Shown: piece after piece, positions 6,171 through 11,739 of the stretch
How positions within the stretch are numbered: the first letter of the stretch is position 1
Layout: each line of letters starts with the position of its first letter
Assembly: GCA_003158115.1 (NCBI GenBank)
Contig: PMGM01000020.1
Span: forward strand, 267 to 12,005
Direction of reading: 5' to 3'
DNA: 11,739 bases
Source: Methanobacterium sp.
GTDB taxonomy: Archaea > Methanobacteriota > Methanobacteria > Methanobacteriales > Methanobacteriaceae
Program-made: the position numbers and the translations under genes
The notes under the pieces: generated by a model
Told to the model about the DNA's origin: nothing
What the model saw: only the letters and a program-made list of their open reading frames with translations
Database searches by the model: none

Positions 6171-7472
6171 ATGAAAGCCAAGATAAATGCAGAATGGGAT
6201 ACACTTAGAAAGGTAGCTTTACATTCACCGGGAATAGAAATGTACTTTGGACTGCTTGATCCATTTGCATCACTTTATGAAAGATCCTTCAACATGGAAA
6301 AAGCCATCAAAGAACATGAAATACTAAGATATATTCTAAAACATGAATTTAAGATTAATATAATATCATTAAAAGAAAAACTACTAAATTTAGCCGATGA
6401 ATCCAATTATATTCGAGAAAAACTAATGGACTTAGCTAACGAAAAAATATCATACACTGGCGATATCTATGAAGTTAAATATGCTAAATACGAGTCAGAA
6501 AAAAATAGGGATATACTAGATTCTAATTATTATTTCAACTCATTACTTCTCAATCCAACTGTAAAACTTGAATCGGGGGTTGGGACTCGAATGATCCAAC
6601 TACATGTAACAGAAAATGAACCACTTTCAAATCTATATTTCATGAGGGATCAACAAGCTGTCACAGATAAAGGCATAATAATCTCTAGAATGTCCAAACC
6701 ACAAAGAATGCGAGAACCAGAGATAACTAAATTTCTCTGGGATAGTCTTAACATACCCGTAAAATGTGAAATTAAGAATCCCGGGACATTTGAAGGTGGT
6801 GATTTCATTCCAATGGATGAATTTGCCCTGATAGGGATGGGAGATAGAACAAATAAGGCAGGTGTAGAACAAATACTAAAAAATGGTATAGGTTACAGTG
6901 AAGTGGCTATTGTCCACCAACCAACACATACACTTTTACCTTCGGGTAAAACTGATTATATGATGAATATGCATTTAGATACCTACTTCAATGTTGCTTC
7001 AGATGGTGTAGTTGTTGGGTGTGAGATACTGTTAAAAAATGCTGAGGTTGAAATATATCAAAAGGAAGGACTTGGAGAATATAGTAAAATCAACAAACAT
7101 ACAAATCTGCACGATTATATCATATCTAAAGGTTTTGAAATTATAGATATCACCACATTGGAATATTTGTCATACGCCTCAAATTTTTTATGTGTTAAAA
7201 ATGGAACTATTATTTCAGTGGAAGTAGACCGTTTAGTAAAGGGTGTAATTAACAACCTCAAAAAGAAAGCATTTGTCGATCCAGAAACATATGGAGATCT
7301 TTTAAAACAAGTCAAAAAGGACTACACATTATTACAAAGTGAAGGTCAATTTTTCCCACACAAAAAGGAGATATATCAACATGATATTGATGCTTATCCA
7401 CTGAATCTGATAAATCTTACTGGTGGCTACGGTGGAGCACACTGCATGACATGTGCACTAAAACGAGGGTAA
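6171..7472 (+). CDS. arcA: arginine deiminase
   Basis: Hydrolyses L-arginine to L-citrulline and ammonia (EC 3.5.3.6) in the cytoplasm. The 433-residue length suits the family (about 400-430). All catalytic elements are present: FMRDQQ with D160, FEGGDF with E208, MHLDTYF with H268 and D270, and the C-terminal GGYGGAHCMTC with nucleophile C425. These correspond to Asp166, Glu224, His278, Asp280 and Cys406 of the Pseudomonas enzyme. Residues about 70-135 form the helical insert that separates arginine deiminases from other amidinotransferase-fold enzymes. The start MKAKINAEWDTLRKVALHSP is typical ('v.sEw..Lr.v.lh.PG.E'); an AAGGT sequence upstream is a modest ribosome site. Unusually, no ornithine carbamoyltransferase, carbamate kinase or arginine/ornithine exchanger is adjacent, so citrulline must be handled elsewhere or released. 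Divergent from the transglutaminase-like operon. Confidence 0.93.
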   Translation: MKAKINAEWDTLRKVALHSPGIEMYFGLLDPFASLYERSFNMEKAIKEHEILRYILKHEFKINIISLKEKLLNLADESNYIREKLMDLANEKISYTGDIYEVKYAKYESEKNRDILDSNYYFNSLLLNPTVKLESGVGTRMIQLHVTENEPLSNLYFMRDQQAVTDKGIIISRMSKPQRMREPEITKFLWDSLNIPVKCEIKNPGTFEGGDFIPMDEFALIGMGDRTNKAGVEQILKNGIGYSEVAIVHQPTHTLLPSGKTDYMMNMHLDTYFNVASDGVVVGCEILLKNAEVEIYQKEGLGEYSKINKHTNLHDYIISKGFEIIDITTLEYLSYASNFLCVKNGTIISVEVDRLVKGVINNLKKKAFVDPETYGDLLKQVKKDYTLLQSEGQFFPHKKEIYQHDIDAYPLNLINLTGGYGGAHCMTCALKRG

Positions 7473-7477
7473 ATTCA

Positions 7478-7493
7478 TTAGACTTAAGTCTAA
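7478..7493. terminator. perfect 16-base palindrome just after arginine deiminase
   Basis: TTAGACTTAAGTCTAA begins 5 bases after the arcA stop codon; a run of eight A follows at 7511-7518. It could be a terminator-like element or a protein site. No T-run follows it on the plus strand, so the terminator role is uncertain. Confidence 0.35.
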
Positions 7494-7519
7494 ACGACTA
7501 TCAGGGCTACAAAAAAAAC

Positions 7520-7627
7520 AGATAGTTACCAATAAATTTTGCAAATGTTTTGTAAACAGAGTATTCCCTATAACATAAAATAAAAAGGAATATTAACTAT
7601 CTAAAAGAAAATAAATATTAATTATCT
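7520..7627 (+). promoter_or_regulatory. promoter of the DUF5518-like gene with direct and inverted repeats
   Basis: ATATTAACTATCT (7590-7602) recurs as ATATTAATTATCT (7615-7627), 12 of 13 bases identical and 25 bases apart. The core also appears inverted as AGATAGTTA (7520-7528), a perfect 9-base match to TAACTATCT (7594-7602). A TATA candidate, CTATAACATAAAATA (about 7568-7582), puts transcription start near the first direct repeat, a place where a repressor would block initiation. Confidence 0.4.
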
Positions 7628-7643
7628 TTTATGGAGTGAAAAG

Positions 7644-8003
7644 ATGGTCGAAATAAAATGGACACCAGTAATTATTGGTCTTTTGATAGGCATAATACTT
7701 GGTGAAATCCTCGGAATTTTAACATCATGGGGAGACATATTTGGATATTTAATAGCAACTATATATGTTGGTTACTCAGTAGACAAAGACTACACAAATG
7801 GAGCTGTCCATGGAGTGCTAGTTGGTATTGCTGCTGCAGTAATTGTGCTTCTAATTAGTTTATTTGGATTAGGTGCATCATATGCAGCCGATGTAGTTGC
7901 AGCAGGATTGATAGCAATAATTACTGTACTCATATTTGCAATAATTATTGGTGGAATCATGGGGGCTATAGGTGGAATCATTGGGGTTTTAATAAAAAGA
8001 TAA
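7644..8003 (+). CDS. DUF5518-like four-helix membrane protein
   Basis: A 119-residue protein that is almost entirely membrane helices: roughly residues 9-29, 33-50, 56-78 and 92-117. It begins MVEIKWTPVIIGLLIGIILG and has the glycine-rich pattern of DUF5518 proteins, which are abundant in Methanobacteriales: a GAVHGVLVGI segment in the middle and a GGIMGAIGGIIGVLI end. Small residues spaced every fourth position suggest tightly packed helices. GGAGTGA (7632-7638) is a good ribosome site. Function of the family is unknown. Single-gene unit with repeat elements in its promoter and a hairpin behind it. Confidence 0.7.
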   Translation: MVEIKWTPVIIGLLIGIILGEILGILTSWGDIFGYLIATIYVGYSVDKDYTNGAVHGVLVGIAAAVIVLLISLFGLGASYAADVVAAGLIAIITVLIFAIIIGGIMGAIGGIIGVLIKR

Positions 8004-8051
8004 GTTAAATCAAATATTTTTACCTAATTGATATTCCCCTAATTGTTTCTG

Positions 8052-8094
8052 ATGATTTTAGTAAATATTATAATATTATAACTCTAAAAATCAT
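8052..8094 (+). terminator. large hairpin downstream of the DUF5518-like gene
   Basis: ATGATTTTAG (8052-8061) pairs with CTAAAAATCAT (8084-8094) with one bulged base; inside it AATATTATAATATT (8064-8077) is itself a perfect 14-base palindrome. It lies 49 bases after the stop. Could end transcription or stabilise the message. Confidence 0.35.
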
Positions 8095-8168
8095 TTGATA
8101 CTGTAGCAGTTGTTTGTTCAAAGTGCCAACAATATATTGGTTACACTAGTAAATCTAATCTCGAATAG
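8088..8168 (+). pseudogene. zinc-ribbon-like gene scrap
   Basis: A 26-codon open stretch between stop codons without a start, reading KSFDTVAVVCSKCQQYIGYT and on to SNLE. The CSKCQQYIG motif is typical of the first Cys-x2-Cys knuckle of small archaeal zinc-ribbon proteins, and the second pair is missing. Probably the remnant of a truncated gene. Short length keeps confidence low. Confidence 0.3.
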
Positions 8169-8255
8169 TAACAACAGAATATTCTATTAAATTTTAGTCC
8201 ATGTTATGGATTAAATTAAAAAAAATAAGAAAAGAATAAAAATATTTATTTTAGA

Positions 8256-8318
8256 TTATGTTCTAACGTAAAAGTAAGCATTTTGTCCTTTGTTTCCTGC
8301 ATAGTCTTCAACTGCTAA
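8256..8318 (-). pseudogene. C-terminal scrap of an Ig-like/adhesin-like surface protein
   Basis: Reading leftwards, the last codons before the TAA at 8256 give AVEDYAGNKGQNAYFYVRT. This fits the last two strands of bacterial Ig-like domains (pattern 'A.D.AGN.g....Fyv') that end many large adhesin-like proteins of Methanobrevibacter and Methanobacterium. Upstream the frame runs antisense through the flavin reductase gene, so only the last 20 codons look genuine. A remnant of a deleted gene. Confidence 0.4.
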
Positions 8319-8352
8319 AAGTATAGATAGCAAAATTTTGAGAGGTAAAATT

Positions 8353-8916
8353 ATGTCAAAAGTTAAAACCAAAGTTGTACCATTTCCAGTTCCCATTTGT
8401 ATTGCAAGTTCAATTATTGAAGGAAAAGTTAATTTTGCCACTTATGGATGTTTTGGACTTTTAGCACCCCGACCTACTACATATGTTTATATTGGTTCAG
8501 TTGAGCCACATTATACAAATATTGGCATCAAAGAAAATGGATATTTCGGCGTTAATATACCTTCAGTAGAGCAAATGAAGGAAACTGATTATGTTGGGCT
8601 TGTTTCAGGCCATAATACTGATAAATCAAAAGTTTTTGAAACATTTTATGGTGAAGTAGAAAAAGCACCATTAATAAAAGAATGTCCTATAAATATGCTT
8701 TGCAAACTTACCAAAACAGTTAATCTCCCTGGTCGTGATATTTTCATAGGTGAAGTCCTTGAAACATATGTAAACGAAGAATGCATAACAAATGGAAAAT
8801 TAGATTTTAAGAAGATAAACCCACTATTATTCACTTCTGCAAATGCAACATACTGGGAATTGGGAAATATCATTGGTTCAGCGTATAAAGAAGGAAAAAT
8901 CCTGAAAAAACCATGA
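8353..8916 (+). CDS. flavin reductase family protein (FMN-binding split barrel)
   Basis: A 187-residue protein with the flavin reductase/flavoredoxin pattern: GKVNFATYGCFGLLAPRP (residues 24-41), EPHYTNIGIKENGYFGVNIP (51-70), TDYVGLVSG, DKSKVFETF, then FIGEVLETYV and a final LGNIIGSAYKEGKIL. Family members bind FMN in a split-barrel dimer and pass electrons from NAD(P)H or ferredoxin to free flavin or a partner; members in anaerobes serve redox or oxidative-stress roles. The HYTN motif is the usual flavin phosphate contact region. ATG 8353 is chosen because GAGGT (8342-8346) precedes it; the frame can extend to a TTG at 8338, which overlaps that site. Monocistronic by position. Partner not evident. 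Confidence 0.88.
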   Translation: MSKVKTKVVPFPVPICIASSIIEGKVNFATYGCFGLLAPRPTTYVYIGSVEPHYTNIGIKENGYFGVNIPSVEQMKETDYVGLVSGHNTDKSKVFETFYGEVEKAPLIKECPINMLCKLTKTVNLPGRDIFIGEVLETYVNEECITNGKLDFKKINPLLFTSANATYWELGNIIGSAYKEGKILKKP

Positions 8917-9056
8917 ATTTCACTATTTTAATACTTTAAATTCAGCCTCCTACGAACAAATCTCTAAAACATCAGGAAAATACAAAGTTAACCTAATAAC
9001 ACAATGTCTTATGATAAAATATTTACTAGACTCAGAACTCCAAAAAAGAGTAAAAA

Positions 9057-9236
9057 TCACTGAGAATGGTTACATTATATTCCCAATTACTGGAGAAACG
9101 TTATAAAAATAAATTAGATAATAATGCTAATGAATCTATTGAATATATTATTGAAGGTGCTCAACGAATGAGGTAGTTAATAGGCGACCTTCTGGAATAT
9201 TCACGAATTATTAGCCAAGTTAAGGAATTTCTTATG
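9057..9236 (+). pseudogene. histidine kinase relic (HisKA dimerisation region)
   Basis: One frame reads SLRMVTLYSQLLEKRYKNKL, then ANESIEYIIEGAQRMR, a TAG stop (9174-9176), LIGDLLEYSRI and VKEF. This is the pattern of the HisKA region of PAS-type sensor kinases ('EPLRMv..y.qLLe.rYk.kLd...e.I.yivdGa.RM..LI.DLL.ySR'). The phosphorylated histidine and preceding SHDL segment are not recognisable, the EPLR proline is replaced by serine, the stop interrupts the helix, and the ATP-binding domain is absent. It is therefore an internal fragment of a dead gene. Confidence 0.7.
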
Positions 9237-9835
9237 AGTTTAGACTTTAAAATTTTTACCTCATGCATAAAACACAGTTGTTAATTTTAGTATAAAAAGA
9301 TATGATGAGAAAAGGTAAATTTTTATATTCATATCCATTTTTAAATTTAATTTTTAAAAAAAAATTAGAAGAAATTTAAAGGTATTTTTTATTCTGGCTT
9401 TAAAATTTTAAATATAATAAAATGGGACGGTTATTGCGGATTATAAAACTATTTAGCAACATAAAATAGTGAATAACTAATTAAAATCATTTAAAAAAAA
9501 TAATATATAAAAATTTAACGGTTTTGCATGGATTTTTCCATACTAAAGGATCTTTATTTACAGGCACGTAACAGTTTTTATCATACCTTTAGGGTCTTTA
9601 TTTACATTTTCCTGACACCTTAATTACACACACAAGTGATTATTGAGATTTAGTCATCCTACTCTCGATTCATATAGAATACTAAAATTTTAAAATTCTA
9701 TATATTAGTTTAATAAATAATTAAAATTGGGGATACAGGAAATAAAAATTAAAATCTTAAAAGATTATCATAAAAAACTATTTTTTACTTATTTTTTTTT
9801 GATTAGGATAGGTGTAATTAAAATGATTAAAATGA
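9237..9835. other. gene-free AT-rich stretch with one imperfect direct repeat
   Basis: No coding frame or RNA gene is supported. The stretch has long A and T tracts, a direct repeat (separate entry), a palindromic region, ATAGAAT...ATTCTAT, near 9675-9702, and AATCTT-AA-AAGATT near 9753-9766, which lies downstream of the TMEM175-like gene and could end its transcript. Confidence 0.5.
9548..9606. repeat. imperfect direct repeat, 44-base period
   Basis: GGATCTTTATTTACA (9548-9562) recurs as GGGTCTTTATTTACA (9592-9606), 14 of 15 identical, with looser similarity in the upstream flanks (TTTTTCCATAC and TTTTTATCATACC). On the minus strand each copy would read VNKDP, so it may be a remnant of a coding repeat. 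Confidence 0.5.
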
Positions 9836-10468
9836 TTAATAAATGGCGACATTACTGAATAATGGTGAAAAGAAAGCTATACATATGGCGATAAGTGAGG
9901 ATATAGGTATTGCTAAATTTCTGTAGTGAATAATTTTAATTGTTCTTGAGGTTATATTTTTTATAAGGAGATATGTATGGTTTTTTGTATATAACCAGTT
10001 AAGATACAGTATAATACCTGAAATAAGAACATCGAAGTGGAAAAACAAAACTCCGATAGTGGTGTCTCCGTATTGAGTCCAAATTGATGTAACAAACGGT
10101 ACAAGTACAATAAAGGATAAAAATACTATATTAATCCACCAAAGTTTCTGATCAGCATATTCTATATTTTTAAACTGTCTACTATGATTATTTAATAATA
10201 CCCCTAAAATGAAGAAAGCCAGAAAATATCCTACAAATTTAATCCCTAAACTGTCCAAATAATTAATAATAGCTACATTGGAATGTGGTAATGCAGGAAT
10301 CACAAAATCCAAAACCAAAAGAGTTATTGCGACAGCGAAAACACCATCTACAAAAGCTTCTAAACGATTCTTATCCCTAATCTCAAGTTCAACACGACTT
10401 TGAAGATCCTTATCTAGTTTAACACGAGTTTTAAGATCATCATCAACTTCAGGCGATTTCTGAGACAT
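9836..10468 (-). CDS. TMEM175-family (DUF1211) potassium channel-like membrane protein
   Basis: A 210-residue protein with the family hallmark at the start of helix 1: RLEAFVDGVFAVAITLLVLD (35-54), matching 'R.eAFsDGvfAiaiTLlvLd' with valine in place of the usual serine of FSDG. Further hydrophobic segments at about 75-95, 108-130, 138-160 and 187-207 and the conserved N/H/R-rich stretch after helix 2 (NNHSRQF) fit the prokaryotic six-helix form, which assembles as a tetramer and conducts K+. The N-terminal 34 residues are cytoplasmic and charged and contain a tandem 10-residue duplication (DLKTRVKLDK, 11-20, and DLQSRVELEI, 21-30). No ribosome site precedes ATG 10468, but a TATA box lies about 28 bases upstream, suggesting a leaderless message. 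Confidence 0.85.
   Translation of the reverse strand: MSQKSPEVDDDLKTRVKLDKDLQSRVELEIRDKNRLEAFVDGVFAVAITLLVLDFVIPALPHSNVAIINYLDSLGIKFVGYFLAFFILGVLLNNHSRQFKNIEYADQKLWWINIVFLSFIVLVPFVTSIWTQYGDTTIGVLFFHFDVLISGIILYLNWLYTKNHTYLLIKNITSRTIKIIHYRNLAIPISSLIAICIAFFSPLFSNVAIY
10379..10438 (-). repeat. tandem 30-base coding duplication in the channel N-terminus
   Basis: Two adjacent 30-base units encode related decapeptides ending just before the FVDG helix (consensus DL..RV.L..). The DNA copies have diverged, so the duplication is not recent. Confidence 0.6.
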
Positions 10469-10490
10469 GTATAGTAATATTAATTTAGAA

Positions 10491-10502
10491 AATATTTATA
10501 AT
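10491..10502 (-). promoter_or_regulatory. TATA box of the TMEM175-like gene, predicting a leaderless transcript
   Basis: TTATAAATATT on the minus strand, centred about 28 bases upstream of the ATG at 10468. Archaeal transcription starts roughly 25 bases beyond the TATA centre, so the transcript should begin at or within a few bases of the start codon. Confidence 0.5.
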
Positions 10503-10571
10503 TTCTGAATTACAAACTCTAAAAAACAAACCCGAACACCTAAAGAAAGAAAAATAATTGTATAAATTTTA

Positions 10572-10587
10572 TTTGATAATTATCAAA
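10572..10587. promoter_or_regulatory. perfect 16-base palindrome, possible operator
   Basis: TTTGATAATTATCAAA, about 70 bases upstream of the TATA box of the TMEM175-like gene and 92 bases beyond the stop of the 52-residue gene. The core TGATAATTATCA resembles half-sites bound by Fur-like metalloregulators, but no regulator gene is in the window. Without a loop or T-run it is a poor terminator. Confidence 0.35.
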
Positions 10588-10678
10588 AATTTACTAAAAG
10601 CTCTTAGAATCACTCGGATAGTATTTGATAGATGCAAAAAAATAGAAAATTTTAGAATTTACTGATAGATTTCTACGA

Positions 10679-10837
10679 TTATCCCCCAGTCATTATACTA
10701 ACAAGACCGCCAATTATCAGTAATATTGCTGCTATCCAAGCGTAAATATATATAAACGCCGGGATTAACACGATAACTATTGCGATAATAATACCAAGTA
10801 CTAACATCGCTCCACCACTCAATTGTGCAGTTGCCAT
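10679..10837 (-). CDS. 52-residue DUF3096-like membrane protein
   Basis: ATG 10837-10835 is preceded by GGAGATGAT (a good ribosome site) and ends at TAA 10681-10679. The protein starts MATAQLSGGAMLVLGIIIAI and has two hydrophobic helices (about 9-24 and 28-49) around a proline: IVLIPAFIYIYAWIAAILLI, then GGLVSIM. This order (small N-terminus, glycine-led helix, buried proline, second helix with IIGG) resembles DUF3096 proteins. Function unknown. A TATA candidate ACATATAATATAATG near 10883-10897 gives a leader of about 30 bases, so the gene has a full set of expression signals. Confidence 0.65.
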   Translation of the reverse strand: MATAQLSGGAMLVLGIIIAIVIVLIPAFIYIYAWIAAILLIIGGLVSIMTGG

Positions 10838-11020
10838 TATATCATCTCCATAATTTTTGTGTTATTCAACTAATTTCACTTTATTACATTATATTATATG
10901 TATTGAGTAATAAATTTTTTTTGGTAATTTATTCATTTAATATTAAGAAAAAGTAAATTTCTATATTCAACCGATTATTACATTTCTAGGAAGTTCAATA
11001 TCCCTTTAAGTCTTATATTG
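10838..11020. other. upstream region of the 52-residue gene
   Basis: Holds the TATA candidate near 10883-10897 and an AATAAATT...AATTTATT inverted repeat around a T8 run near 10909-10933. Nothing else recognised. Confidence 0.4.
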
Positions 11021-11122
11021 TTAATTATTTGATATGATCTCTTCTTTTGCTTTTTTAACTTCTTCATAATCTAGATCCAATTGTAAAGTTTTATCTATGC
11101 ATTCGAGTGCTTGTTTATAGTA
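11021..11122 (-). pseudogene. C-terminal fragment of a TPR (tetratricopeptide) protein
   Basis: The minus-strand frame ending at TAA 11023-11021 reads YYKQALECIDKTLQLDLDYE followed by EVKKAKEEIISNN. That is the second half of a TPR unit (ALECIDKTLQLD) and the capping helix typical of TPR protein ends in Methanobacteriales. The frame upstream loses TPR character at about 11120, exactly where the HATPase relic begins on the other strand, so the gene was cut there. No start codon or ribosome site. Confidence 0.6.
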
Positions 11123-11528
11123 GACAATAAAGTAATTACTGGGCCAATTTATAAAATGATAGAATGAAGTAAAACTTTTTTTCAAACGAAATACACGTTT
11201 AGCTAATAAATAGTAGATTTTAGTACGTATTGATATATCAGAATATCCATTTGAAGCTATAAAAGAAGCTTTAGTTAATGCGTTAGCTCATTGTGATTAT
11301 TCTAAAACAGGTGTACATATCATGTTCTCTATTTTTGAAAACAGAATAGAAATTCTGAGCCCTGGTAGTTTATTGCCAGGTATTAATATAAAAAATTTAA
11401 AAGGCCAACATGCAGCTAGAAATGAACTAATCTGTAAAATATTCCACGAAACAAAAGATATGGAACGGTTTGGAACCTGTATTGAGAAGATGAAAATTTG
11501 ATGGTAAATCCTGGTTTAAAAGAACCAG
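11120..11528 (+). pseudogene. relic of an ATP-binding HATPase_c_4 protein (Schlafen/AlbA_2-associated)
   Basis: The C-terminal domain of this family can be followed across frames. Frame A (11120-11164) reads VDNKVITGPIYKMIE. Frame B (from 11166) reads EVKLFFKRNTRLANK, two adjacent TAG stops (11211-11216), then ISEYPFEAIKEALVNALAHC, DYSKTG, and FENRIEILSPGSLLPGINI to DMERFGTCIEKM. Frame A resumes after 11500 with MVNPGLKEPE. EALVNALAH-x-DY is the family's ATP-site helix, normally HRDY but HCDY here. Two frameshifts and two stops make it dead. The N-terminal DNA-binding AlbA_2 part is missing, and the right end is cut inside the histone gene. Members act as putative regulators or defence proteins. 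Confidence 0.75.
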
Positions 11529-11720
11529 AGCTAATTCAATATCAAATGCTTTGAGAGTTGCTCTTTTAGCATTTTTAGCTAGTAAGACTGCATGTTTGGA
11601 TATATTTTCTCCATATTCTGCTAAAACTTTTGCTAATGTTCCTTTTGCATCTTCACTTATTCTAGGAGAACCACCATTTTTTAGTATTCTTCCTATTGGA
11701 TTTATTGGTAGTTCACCCAT
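11427..11720 (-). CDS. archaeal histone (HMf type) with an aberrant C-terminal tail
   Basis: Residues 1-65 are a histone fold: MGELPINPIGRILKNGG, PRISEDAKGTLAKVLAEYGE, NISKHAVLLAKNAKRATLKA, FDIELA. The R-T-D pattern of the second DNA-binding loop is kept (R53, T55, D60; HMfB R52, T54, D59), but the lysine between R and T is alanine. Ordinary family members end within about 5 residues of DIELA; this frame runs on to residue 97 (LVLLNQDLPSNF... to FVEYFTD). The tail from about 11528 down is antisense to the HATPase relic, so the original end and stop were lost by a rearrangement. GGTGAT 6-11 bases upstream fixes the start. It may still dimerise and bind DNA, or may be decaying; intact histone paralogues probably exist elsewhere. 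Confidence 0.85.
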   Translation of the reverse strand: MGELPINPIGRILKNGGSPRISEDAKGTLAKVLAEYGENISKHAVLLAKNAKRATLKAFDIELALVLLNQDLPSNFHLLNTGSKPFHIFCFVEYFTD

Positions 11721-11739
11721 ATTTTATCACCATATAAGG

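Noticed and set aside
8917..9106. Plus-strand frame with LLDSELQKRVKITENGYIIF, vaguely like the N-terminus of Trm5/TYW2-type tRNA methyltransferases
   Set aside because: No start codon, and its best part overlaps the much more convincing histidine kinase frame, so the resemblance is probably accidental.
9548..9606. Repeat pair considered as a decayed CRISPR array
   Set aside because: Only two imperfect 15-base copies 44 bases apart, no dyad in the repeat, and no cas genes.

Overview
This AT-rich window looks like a chromosomal segment of a methanogenic archaeon of the Methanobacteriales (Methanobacterium or Methanobrevibacter type). The evidence is an archaeal HMf-type histone, a DUF5518-like membrane protein, GGTGA/GGAGG ribosome binding sites, TATA-box-like promoters and no bacterial -35/-10 signals. 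No rRNA, tRNA, CRISPR array or intact insertion sequence was seen.

Left part (1-4061): a PRC-barrel gene runs off the left edge, followed by a 24-residue membrane peptide and a 101-residue orphan. A 685-base gene-free stretch then holds a compact predicted RNA fold (1395-1470). Next come a stand-alone ferritin-like protein, very like the ferritin-like domain fused to the Pyrococcus encapsulin shell, and a DHA2-type drug exporter. A broken reading frame lies at 3673-4061.

Centre (4084-7472): a divergent cluster. Leftwards run a 459-residue transglutaminase-like Cys-His-Asp protein and a 166-residue unknown protein, probably one operon. Rightwards runs a complete arginine deiminase with all catalytic residues. 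Neither ornithine carbamoyltransferase nor carbamate kinase is next to it.

Right part (7473-11739): a DUF5518-like membrane protein behind a repeat-rich promoter, a flavin reductase, a TMEM175-like potassium channel that may be translated from a leaderless message, a 52-residue DUF3096-like membrane protein, and a histone gene. The spaces between hold gene debris: an Ig-like C-terminal tail, a zinc-ribbon scrap, a histidine kinase dimerisation-domain relic, a TPR C-terminus and a multiply frameshifted HATPase_c_4 (Schlafen/AlbA_2-associated) relic.

The HATPase relic runs antisense into the 3' end of the histone gene, so the histone has lost its usual C-terminus and stop and carries a 27-residue tail read from the opposite strand of the dead gene. 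The genes do not form one obvious pathway. The picture is of a low-constraint accessory region with a stress/metal/ion theme (ferritin-like, flavin reductase, K+ channel, exporter, arginine deiminase) and much decayed sequence.
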